Assembly (NCBI GenBank): GCA_900544605.1
Contig: UQVP01000020.1
Span: 1 to 19,031, forward strand
Length of the DNA stretch: 19,031 nt
Origin: an uncultured Mycoplasmatota bacterium
GTDB taxonomy: Bacteria > Bacillota_I > Bacilli_A > RF39 > UBA660
Direction of reading: 5' to 3'
Below the pieces are notes generated by a model. It was given only the letters and a program-made list of their open reading frames with translations, did not search any database and had not been told where the DNA came from. Shown here in pieces: positions 1 through 6,442 of this stretch (its first letter is position 1; every line of letters begins with the position of its first letter). The position numbers were made by a program, and so were the translations under genes.

Positions 1-120
1 TATTTGGGACATAAAATATTTGGGATAAACAAAATAGAAGATGATATAATGAAAAACAAACTGATTGCTTATGTTTTAAATATTATAAAATGCGATAATA
101 ATTTTAAAATTATAGCTTAA
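1..120 (+). CDS. 3' end of an unidentified protein gene (cut by the window edge)
   Basis: An open frame enters from the window start and ends at TAA 118-120, giving 39 residues that begin YLGHKIFGINKIEDD and end in FKIIA. It has no motif that I can assign. The following 48 bases are very AT-rich, and then a fragment of a penicillin-binding-type carboxypeptidase gene begins without its 5' half. An element inserted into or recombined with dacA would explain that, and this frame could then be the end of its last gene, but this is inference from position only. It could also be a chance open frame, since the DNA is AT-rich and no upstream context is visible. Confidence 0.3.
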   Translation, partial: YLGHKIFGINKIEDDIMKNKLIAYVLNIIKCDNNFKIIA

Positions 121-168
121 TTAATTTAATTAAAATATTATTTGTTATATTTTTTATAGTTTTATTAA

Positions 169-702
169 CACACAAATAAACTTGTGCGTTTTTATGAAGG
201 AGTAGATGGACTTAAAACAGGATATACTGCTTCTGCAGGTTATTGTTTAACTGCAACTGCTAAAAAGGGTAGTTCAAGATTTCTTGCAGTTGCAATGGGA
301 GAACCAGATAGTAAAACAAGAAATCAAGAAATAAGTGAGATGTTAGATTATGCGTTTGCGCAATATGAAGTTGAAATAATGCTTGATAAAGACAGTGCTA
401 TTAAAACAATAGAAGTAGAAAAGGGAAAAAATAAGTTTGTAGATTTAGTTCCTTTAAATGAAGTCAGTTTCTTAAATAAAAAAGGTACTAATAAAAAGAA
501 TGCAACATATGAGATATCTATTGATAAAGTAAAAGCTCCTGTAAAAGAAGGCGATATAGTTGGTAATTTAAAAATAAAAGAAGATGAAAATGTAATTAGA
601 GAAGTTCCAATTACCGTTAGAGAAAGTGTTGAAAAATGTAATTTATTTGAACTTTATTTTAGACATTTAACAGATATTTTTAAAGGTGATGTAAGTTTAT
701 AG
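169..702 (+). pseudogene. D-alanyl-D-alanine carboxypeptidase, 3' fragment
   Basis: The frame is open from 169 (after a TAA at 166-168) to TAG 700-702. Its start reads TNKLVRFYEGVDGLKTGYT, the classic region around the KTG motif of DacA/DacF-type (peptidase S11, PBP5-like) carboxypeptidases. These enzymes trim the terminal D-Ala from peptidoglycan stem peptides outside the membrane. About 170 residues follow, matching the end of the catalytic domain and the C-terminal beta-rich domain plus a possible amphipathic tail (LFELYFRHLTDIF). The catalytic SxxK serine/lysine pair, the SxN motif and the signal peptide are all missing. The first possible start, GTG at 184, has no ribosome binding site. 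I therefore read it as a truncated remnant or an assembly junction, not a working short gene. Family identification is secure; the cause of truncation is not. Confidence 0.8.
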
Positions 703-745
703 TATTTTAATGAAAAAATTACTCATATTATAACTGGGTGATTAT

Positions 746-1183
746 ATGGATGAAAATTTAGAATTATTAGAATATATTTATAAAAATGCTGAAATGGGAA
801 GTTATTCTTTAACTAAATTAATTGAATGTTTAAATGGTAAAGAAAATAAAATTAAGAAAGTTGTAGAAGATGAAATTAAAGGTTATGAAAAGTATTTAGA
901 AGATAGTAAAAAATTAATAGAAAAACATGACTACGATTTAAAAGAAAATGGTCTTATGGCTAAGATGGGTGCAAGCATGGGAATTAAAAAAGAAACTATG
1001 GTTGATAATAGTGATGCAGCTATAGCGCATATGATTATTGAAGGTCTTACGATGGGGGTAGTTGATATTTCTAGCAAAATAAATAATTATAAAGATGATG
1101 CGGATAAGAAAATACTTAATCTTGCTAAATCATTTTTAAAGTTTCAAGAAGATGAAATAGAAAGATTAAAAAGCTTTTTATAA
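746..1183 (+). CDS. Helical cytoplasmic protein of unknown function, 145 aa
   Basis: Start ATG 746 follows a modest Shine-Dalgarno GGGTGA at 736-741. The 145-residue product has no signal peptide or membrane segment. It is rich in Lys, Glu, Asp and Leu in heptad-like patterns (for example around LEDSKKLIEKHDYDLKENG), suggesting a bundle of long helices. A more hydrophobic, Gly/Met-rich middle (LMAKMGASMGIKK, then AAIAHMIIEGLTMGVVD) separates the two helical halves. A four-helix-bundle fold of the ferritin-like or stress-protein kind is conceivable, but I see no metal-ligand pattern that proves it. It sits between the dacA remnant and tspO. A hairpin followed by a T-run overlaps its stop codon, so it may be transcribed apart from tspO. 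Real gene, function unknown. Confidence 0.8.
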   Translation: MDENLELLEYIYKNAEMGSYSLTKLIECLNGKENKIKKVVEDEIKGYEKYLEDSKKLIEKHDYDLKENGLMAKMGASMGIKKETMVDNSDAAIAHMIIEGLTMGVVDISSKINNYKDDADKKILNLAKSFLKFQEDEIERLKSFL

Positions 1184-1195
1184 ATCTTCTTTTTT
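1162..1195 (+). terminator. Possible intrinsic terminator overlapping a stop codon
   Basis: AAGATT at 1162-1167 pairs with AATCTT at 1183-1188, extended by inner A/T pairs, and is followed by CTTTTTT at 1189-1195. The stop codon TAA 1181-1183 lies in the hairpin. The T-run abuts the AGGAGG ribosome binding site of the next gene, so this could be a leaky terminator or an accidental structure. Confidence 0.4.
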
Positions 1196-1207
1196 AGGAG
1201 GAAAATT

Positions 1208-1675
1208 GTGAAAATAAATTATAAGAAGTTAATTTTATTTATTGTTGTAACTTTTGTAGTTGGTGGTTTATTTAGTTTTTTTATGCCAGATATGAAAGAT
1301 TATTATATGACATTAAATAGACCACCACTAAGTCCAAGTGGTATTGTCTTTCCAATTGCTTGGTCAATATTATATCTTTTAATGGCAATATCTTTATATA
1401 TAGTTAGTGAAACTAAGAGTTTAGATATTGAAAAAAGCTATTTAATATATATTGCTCAATTAATTGTTAATTCACTTTGGACATTATTATTCTTTGGATT
1501 AAAATTAAGATTGTTTTCATTTATTTGGATAGTTCTTTTAATTATATTAGTTATTATTATGATTAAGAATTTCTATGATAAAAATAAACTATCTGGCTTA
1601 CTTCAAATACCATATTTATTATGGTTAATATTTGCTGGTTATTTAAATTTAATGATATATATTTTAAATCGTTAA
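1208..1675 (+). CDS. tspO: TspO/MBR family membrane protein (tryptophan-rich sensory protein)
   Basis: The GTG start at 1208 is preceded by a strong AGGAGG at 1196-1201. The 155-residue product has five hydrophobic segments, as in the TspO/MBR (translocator protein) family. It carries family-typical signatures: the PPLSPSGIVFPIAWSILYLL stretch between the first two membrane segments, NSLWTLLFFGLK after the third, and a closing NLMIYILN. TspO proteins bind porphyrins and related ligands in membranes and are implicated in tetrapyrrole handling and stress signalling; the physiological role in Bacillota is not settled. Length matches the family (about 150-170 residues). Neighbours give no functional hint. 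The next gene, yqeG, has its own promoter, so tspO is probably not in its operon. Confidence 0.88.
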   Translation: MKINYKKLILFIVVTFVVGGLFSFFMPDMKDYYMTLNRPPLSPSGIVFPIAWSILYLLMAISLYIVSETKSLDIEKSYLIYIAQLIVNSLWTLLFFGLKLRLFSFIWIVLLIILVIIMIKNFYDKNKLSGLLQIPYLLWLIFAGYLNLMIYILNR

Positions 1676-1700
1676 ATGATGTAAACTTGATTTAAATAAA

Positions 1701-1729
1701 TTGAAAACGAAATGTATATATGTTAAAAT
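1701..1729 (+). promoter_or_regulatory. Sigma-A-like promoter of yqeG
   Basis: TTGAAA at 1701-1706, a 17-base spacer, then TAAAAT at 1724-1729 preceded by TG (extended -10). Transcription would begin near 1736, upstream of GGGAGG at 1746-1751. This rules out a yqeG start further upstream than 1758. Confidence 0.6.
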
Positions 1730-1757
1730 GATATTAATAAGAAGTGGGAGGTATATT

Positions 1758-2279
1758 ATGGAGAAATATGTACCAGATTTATATCAAAAAAGCATATATA
1801 CAATTGATTATAATAAACTAAAAAATCGTGGTATTAAATGTTTGTTATTCGATTTAGATAATACTATTGTGCCTATCAAAATGAAAGCACCTAGTAATAA
1901 AGCAAAGGAATTATTTGAATCATTAAAACGTAAAGGTTTTAAGATTGTTATTTTTTCTAATAGCCCTAAATCACGTTTAAAACCATTTAAAGAACAGCTT
2001 AAAGTAGATTGTTCAGCTTCTTCTAAAAAACCATCTATAAAAAAATTTAATCAAGTATTAAATGTTTATGGTTATGATGTTAGTGAAGTGGCAATTATAG
2101 GTGATGAGATGTTAACTGATATTTTGGGTGGTAATAAAATAGGTATAACAACTGTTTTAGTTAATCCTGTTGGTAAGAAAGATTTCTTTTTTGCTGCCGT
2201 TAGAAGAAAAATAGAAAAGAGAATAATGAAAAAACTAAGAGATAGAGATTTGTTCTCTAAGGGTAGATATTATGAATAA
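1758..2279 (+). CDS. yqeG: YqeG-type HAD-superfamily phosphatase
   Basis: The start is set at ATG 1758, six bases after GGGAGG (1746-1751). The frame is open further upstream, but that part lies inside the promoter. The 173-residue product begins MEKYVPDLYQKSIYTIDY, typical of YqeG. It carries HAD motif I as FDLDNT (D32 and D34, nucleophile and acid/base), motif II in FSNSPKSR, and motif III/IV as GDEMLTDILGGNK. The family (YqeG/IIIA HAD phosphatases) is found next to yqeH in many Bacillota; a phosphatase role is expected but the substrate is unknown. Here too yqeH follows, with the two frames overlapping by 8 bases, implying translational coupling. The usual downstream partners (aroE, yhbY, nadD) are absent. 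Length and motifs are intact. Confidence 0.92.
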   Translation: MEKYVPDLYQKSIYTIDYNKLKNRGIKCLLFDLDNTIVPIKMKAPSNKAKELFESLKRKGFKIVIFSNSPKSRLKPFKEQLKVDCSASSKKPSIKKFNQVLNVYGYDVSEVAIIGDEMLTDILGGNKIGITTVLVNPVGKKDFFFAAVRRKIEKRIMKKLRDRDLFSKGRYYE

Positions 2280-3261
2280 AAAGTGTATAGGATGTGGAGC
2301 TTTACTACAAAGTAATGATAACACTAAAGAAGGATATACTAGAAAAATTGACAGTAATTTGTGTGAAAGATGTTTTAGAATTAAAAACTATGGTGATTAT
2401 AAGGTTGTTGTAAAAGATAATGAAGAATTTGTTAATATTTTAAATGATATTAACAAAACAAAAGACTTGGTGGTGCTTGTTGTTGATGTATTTAATATTA
2501 ACGAAGAATTAGTTAATTTATCTAAAATATTATCAAACGATATTTTACTTGTTCTTTCTAAGAGAGATATTATGCCAAAATCCTTATATGAAGAAAAATT
2601 ACTTTCTTATCTTGATCGCTTTAATTTAAAAATAATTGATCGTTTGATAATAAGTAGTTATAAAAATTATCAATTTGATGAACTTTACTATAAAATAAAC
2701 AAGTATAAAAAAAGTAATAATGTCTATGTTGTTGGATTTACTAATGCAGGTAAGTCTACAATGATTAACAAACTTTTATATAATTATTCAGATAATAAAA
2801 CAGAAATAACAACTAGTATTTTACCATCAACAACCTTAAATAGTATGGAAATAAAATTAAATGATGAATTAACAATAATAGATACTCCAGGACTTTTAGA
2901 TAATGGTAATATCATTAATTATGTAGATGGTAATGATTTAAAGAAAATAGTTCCTACTAAAGAGATAAAGCCTATAACTTTTCAAATCAAAAATAAACAA
3001 GTAATTGAACTTGATAAATATGCTTATATTGAATGTTTAGATAAAACAAATATTACTATCTTTGCTTCAAATAAGTTAGATATTGAGAGAAATTATAAAT
3101 CATTTAATGATAATAATTATAAATGTTACGAGTTTGAAGTAGATAATGGTGAAGATATTGTTATAGTAGGACTTGGCTTTATAAAAGTAAGTAAGAAGGC
3201 TAAATTTAAAGTATATACTTTAGAGAATGTGTTAGTTTATAAAAGAGACTCATTAATTTAA
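2272..3261 (+). CDS. yqeH: YqeH, circularly permuted ribosome-assembly GTPase
   Basis: ATG 2272 lies inside the end of yqeG. The 329-residue product starts with a zinc-binding treble (C5, C8, C31, C34). A GTPase domain follows with motifs in permuted order: a G4-like SKRD at 96-99, the G1 P-loop GFTNAGKST at 155-163, then G3 DTPG at 204-207. This order and the N-terminal zinc finger identify YqeH, which in Bacillus subtilis is needed for 30S subunit assembly. The C-terminal RNA-binding part is present but short, so the protein is somewhat smaller than the roughly 365 residues of B. subtilis YqeH. The G4 box has Ser in place of the usual Asn of NKxD, a mild deviation. A terminator overlaps the stop codon, so the unit yqeG-yqeH ends here. 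Confidence 0.93.
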   Translation: MNKKCIGCGALLQSNDNTKEGYTRKIDSNLCERCFRIKNYGDYKVVVKDNEEFVNILNDINKTKDLVVLVVDVFNINEELVNLSKILSNDILLVLSKRDIMPKSLYEEKLLSYLDRFNLKIIDRLIISSYKNYQFDELYYKINKYKKSNNVYVVGFTNAGKSTMINKLLYNYSDNKTEITTSILPSTTLNSMEIKLNDELTIIDTPGLLDNGNIINYVDGNDLKKIVPTKEIKPITFQIKNKQVIELDKYAYIECLDKTNITIFASNKLDIERNYKSFNDNNYKCYEFEVDNGEDIVIVGLGFIKVSKKAKFKVYTLENVLVYKRDSLI

Positions 3262-3270
3262 GTCTCTTTT
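3243..3270 (+). terminator. Intrinsic terminator of yqeG-yqeH
   Basis: AAGAGACT (3243-3250) and AGTCTCTT (3261-3268) form a perfect 8-bp stem with a 10-base loop, ending in a short T-run. The stop codon TAA (3259-3261) lies within the hairpin. Confidence 0.65.
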
Positions 3271-3271
3271 C

Positions 3272-3300
3272 TTGATTTTAAGTGTTATTGATGATATTAT
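3272..3300 (+). promoter_or_regulatory. Candidate promoter of the herA-like gene
   Basis: TTGATT at 3272-3277, a 17-base spacer and TATTAT at 3295-3300 lie just after the yqeH terminator. A GGTGAG ribosome binding site at about 3321-3326 precedes ATG 3331. Confidence 0.45.
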
Positions 3301-3330
3301 TATAGTAGTAAAAATAGGATAGGTGAGAAT

Positions 3331-5109
3331 ATGTTGGGGAGTATTATTGGAATTGAAGAGAACACTGTTTTAATAAAACCAAATATTGATTTAACTAAAT
3401 TCGATAGTTTAGTTAACTTACATGTTATTATGGAACATAGTGATAAAAAAATTGTTGGTGAAATAGCTGATATTAAACAAAATATTTTATATGTTAATTT
3501 ACTTGGTGAAATTATTAATAATAAATTTGTTTTTGGTGTTATTAGAAAACCGGCATTTTCATCTTCAGTTAAATTAATTTCAAAAGAAAAAATACCAATG
3601 TTGATTGGAATGGAAACTGAGGAAGAAAATAAAAGTCTTTATTTAGGTACTAGTCCAATATATGAAGGGGTTAGAATTGGTGTAGATATTAATCAATTTT
3701 TTAGTAATCATTTTGCTATATTTGGTTCAACTGGTAGTGGTAAATCTTGTAGTGTAGCTCGTATATTTCAAAACTTATTTGAAAAGCAACACTCCATTGC
3801 ATATCGAGCTAGTATTTTTATTTTTGATGCATATGGAGAATATCATTCTGCTTTTAAGGATATAAATAAAAAAATTCCAGAATTAAATTTTAAAGCTTAT
3901 ACAACTAACACTAATTTTTCTGATACGGAGCTTGTAAGATTACCTCTTTGGTTACTTGATACTGATGATATAGCTATTTTACTTGGAGCAGAAAAAGCAG
4001 GGCAACTTCCTATTATTGAAAAGGCATTAAAATTAGTTACTATCTTTGGTAGGGAAGAAGAACTTGTTATTAAACATAAAAATGATATTATAGCGCGTGC
4101 TATTATAGATATATTATCTAGTGGACGTCCACCAGCTCAAATAAGAGACCAGGTTTTTTCTATTCTTTCTTATTATAATACCAAAGAATTAAATCTTGAA
4201 ACTGAAATATTTCAGCCAGGGTATACAAGACCTTTAAAACAATGCCTATTAATAGATGCTACAGGAAAAATAAGAGAAATGGAACTTTTAACAACCTTCA
4301 TGCAAAGCTTTTTAGATGATGATTTGGAACTTAATTTACCAGATGGTACTTTTAAATATACATTAAAAGATTTACAAGATGCTTTTGACTTTGCTCTTAT
4401 TTCCGAAGGTGTATTAAAAAGTGATAAAATATTTGATGAAGCTAATGTTTTAAAAGTAAGACTTCATTCACTTGTAAATAGTGAAAATAGCAAGTATTTT
4501 GATTATCCTGAATATATTACAAGAGAAGAATATATTAAAAGTTTAATTACTGCTGAAAATGGTAAAAAAGCCCAAATAATTAACTTTAATATCAACTATG
4601 TAGATGATAGATTTGCTAAAACTTTAACTAAAATATATTCAAAATTATTATTTAATTATGCTAAGGAAATGGATAAAAGAGCAACAATGCCTTTCCATAT
4701 TGTCTTAGAGGAAGCTCATCGTTATGTTCAAAATGATAATGATGTTGAGTTACTCGGTTATAATATTTTTGAACGTATAACAAAAGAGGGAAGAAAATAT
4801 GGCGTTTTATTAGGACTTATTTCACAGCGTCCTTCAGAACTTTCTGAGACATCTTTATCACAATGTAATAACTTCCTAATATTTAAGATGTTACACCCTG
4901 TTGATGTTGAATATATTAGAAAAATGGTTCCAAATATAACAAATGAAATTGTTAAAAGACTAAGAATATTACAACCCGGTAATTGTATCGCATTTGGTAA
5001 TGCATTTAAAATTCCTGTGTTTGTTAAATTAGATATGCCTAATCCATCACCATCTAGTAATAGCTGTGACATTAGTGCAATTTGGTTTGTTGATAGAAAA
5101 GGTGAGTAA
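3331..5109 (+). CDS. HerA-type hexameric ATPase (DUF87/HerA-FtsK superfamily)
   Basis: The 592-residue protein has the HerA layout. An N-terminal beta-barrel-like region (about 1-125, with IIGIEENTVLIK and GVDINQFFSNHFAIFG) leads into the ATPase core. Walker A is GSTGSGKS at 132-139, Walker B is HIVLEEAH at about 456-463, and the SQRPSEL motif at about 498 is the conserved segment after Walker B in HerA. HerA ATPases translocate DNA and usually act with the nuclease NurA in end resection, or with other nucleases in defence systems. No NurA or other nuclease gene is adjacent: yqeH lies upstream and rnfC downstream, each separated by terminator-like hairpins. The gene is therefore probably a single-gene unit. 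The family call is firm, but the biological role (repair, segregation or defence) cannot be read from this context. Confidence 0.88.
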   Translation: MLGSIIGIEENTVLIKPNIDLTKFDSLVNLHVIMEHSDKKIVGEIADIKQNILYVNLLGEIINNKFVFGVIRKPAFSSSVKLISKEKIPMLIGMETEEENKSLYLGTSPIYEGVRIGVDINQFFSNHFAIFGSTGSGKSCSVARIFQNLFEKQHSIAYRASIFIFDAYGEYHSAFKDINKKIPELNFKAYTTNTNFSDTELVRLPLWLLDTDDIAILLGAEKAGQLPIIEKALKLVTIFGREEELVIKHKNDIIARAIIDILSSGRPPAQIRDQVFSILSYYNTKELNLETEIFQPGYTRPLKQCLLIDATGKIREMELLTTFMQSFLDDDLELNLPDGTFKYTLKDLQDAFDFALISEGVLKSDKIFDEANVLKVRLHSLVNSENSKYFDYPEYITREEYIKSLITAENGKKAQIINFNINYVDDRFAKTLTKIYSKLLFNYAKEMDKRATMPFHIVLEEAHRYVQNDNDVELLGYNIFERITKEGRKYGVLLGLISQRPSELSETSLSQCNNFLIFKMLHPVDVEYIRKMVPNITNEIVKRLRILQPGNCIAFGNAFKIPVFVKLDMPNPSPSSNSCDISAIWFVDRKGE

Positions 5110-5118
5110 TCACCTTTT
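5097..5118 (+). terminator. Terminator-like hairpin at the end of the herA-like gene
   Basis: AAAAGGTGA (5097-5105) pairs perfectly with TCACCTTTT (5110-5118) around a GTAA loop. The stop codon TAA 5107-5109 sits in the loop and stem base. The following tract is mixed A/T, so termination strength is uncertain. Confidence 0.5.
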
Positions 5119-5137
5119 AAAATTTTAAAAAATAATA

Positions 5138-5149
5138 TATAATTATACT
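5138..5149 (+). promoter_or_regulatory. Probable -10 region of the rnf operon
   Basis: Two adjacent -10-like hexamers, TATAAT (5138-5143) and TATACT (5144-5149), lie 22 to 33 bases before rnfC. A weak TTTTAA at 5115-5120 is 17 bases upstream of the first. A -35 match is poor, so the position is tentative. Confidence 0.35.
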
Positions 5150-5170
5150 AAGAGAAAGTAGAGTGAATAT

Positions 5171-6442
5171 ATGAATGGAATAAAAATATCTAAAGGTAAA
5201 GAATTAACAAAGGATAAAAAAATATTGTTTTATAAAAGACCAAAGTATATTTATATTCCTCTTATTAGTGGAAATGATAAAAATATTACTGTTCTAGTAA
5301 AAAAGGGAGACTATGTATATAAAGGAAGCATTGTTGGGAGAAGAAAGGGAAGTTTGGCTCTACCACTTTATTCAAGTGTAAGTGGTAATGTTGTAGATAT
5401 AGTTTCAAAACCATATTTAGAAAATGATACAGTAAAATGTGTTGTTATTGAAAATGATTTTAAAGAAAAAGTAGAATTTAAACCTGAAATTCATGAAGAT
5501 ATAAATAATTATACAAAAGCTGAATTTATCAAAATATTAAAAGAACATGGAATATGTGGAATGGGAGGTTCTGGTTTTCCTACTTACATAAAATATAATA
5601 CTGATGCTCCTATAAATACTTTAATAGTTAATGCTGTAGAGTGTGAACCTTATATCACTGCTGATTTAGTATTAATGCGTGCTAAAGCAGAAGAAATACT
5701 AGAAACAATTGATGCAATAATGGATATTAATGGTATTAAAGAATGTTTTATTGCTATTAAAAAGAATCCTAAGTTAATAAAGTTATTTCAAAATTATTTA
5801 GGTACATATCCTCGTATTAAACTTGTAACGGTTCCTAATTTATATCCAATGGGATGGGAAAGAAATTTAATTAAATATATTAAACATGTAAACTATAATA
5901 TTCTACCTATTGAAAGAGGAATAGTTGTTAATAATGTTTCTACTATATATGCAATATATGAAGCTTTAAAGTTAGATAAACCACTTATTGAAAGAATTGT
6001 AACTTTTACAGGTGAAATGTTAAAAAAACCACAAAATATTTATGTAAAAGTAGGAACTCCTATTAAAGAAGTTATAGCAGGATTAGAAGGATATAAACGT
6101 AATAAAGAGGTTATTTTAGTGGCTGGTGGTCCAATGATGGGATCTAGTTTAGTAGATGATAGTTTTGTTGTAACACCTAATCTAAATTGCATTCTTATGT
6201 TAAAAAATGATTTAAAAGAAGAAGAATTAAATTGTTTAAGGTGTGGTAGGTGTGTAAAGAATTGTCCTAGTCATTTATCACCAGTTTTAATTAAAGATAA
6301 GATAAATAATATTGATGATTTAAAATGTTTACACCCTGAAAAATGTGTTGAATGCGGGTTATGCTCTTATGTATGCCCATCCAAAATAAAGGTTAGAAAA
6401 TATGTACAAGAAGCAAAACAAAAAGTAAAAGAGGTGAAATAA
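5171..6442 (+). CDS. rnfC: Rnf electron-transport complex subunit C
   Basis: A 423-residue protein without membrane segments, at the head of the rnf operon. The glycine-rich flavin/NADH-binding signature GICGMGGSGFPTYIKY starts at residue 127. Two ferredoxin-type [4Fe-4S] motifs follow: C355-x2-C358-x2-C361-x3-C365-P and C392-x2-C395-x2-C398-x3-C402-P. RnfC is the peripheral subunit that exchanges electrons with NAD(H) in the Rnf complex, which couples ferredoxin oxidation to Na+ or H+ export. Length is in the normal range for Bacillota. The stop overlaps the rnfD start by one base (TAATG), so translation is coupled. Because RnfB is drastically shortened in this operon, the two clusters here make up most of the Fe-S content of the complex. 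Confidence 0.95.
   Translation: MNGIKISKGKELTKDKKILFYKRPKYIYIPLISGNDKNITVLVKKGDYVYKGSIVGRRKGSLALPLYSSVSGNVVDIVSKPYLENDTVKCVVIENDFKEKVEFKPEIHEDINNYTKAEFIKILKEHGICGMGGSGFPTYIKYNTDAPINTLIVNAVECEPYITADLVLMRAKAEEILETIDAIMDINGIKECFIAIKKNPKLIKLFQNYLGTYPRIKLVTVPNLYPMGWERNLIKYIKHVNYNILPIERGIVVNNVSTIYAIYEALKLDKPLIERIVTFTGEMLKKPQNIYVKVGTPIKEVIAGLEGYKRNKEVILVAGGPMMGSSLVDDSFVVTPNLNCILMLKNDLKEEELNCLRCGRCVKNCPSHLSPVLIKDKINNIDDLKCLHPEKCVECGLCSYVCPSKIKVRKYVQEAKQKVKEVK

Noticed and set aside
1..31. Short direct repeat TATTTGGGA at the window start
   Set aside because: Two imperfect copies 17 bases apart inside AT-rich coding sequence; too short and isolated to support a mobile-element or regulatory claim.
1701..1757. 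Longer yqeG start at an alternative upstream codon
   Set aside because: These codons cover the -35 and -10 boxes and do not match the family; ATG 1758 has the ribosome binding site and the conserved N-terminus.
4758..5072. Open frame antisense to the herA-like gene
   Set aside because: No ribosome binding site, no recognisable domain, and it lies wholly opposite a conserved coding region; a by-product of the AT-rich sense sequence. The same holds for antisense frames within rnfD, dinD, dnaE, prepilin 2 and the large pilin-like gene.
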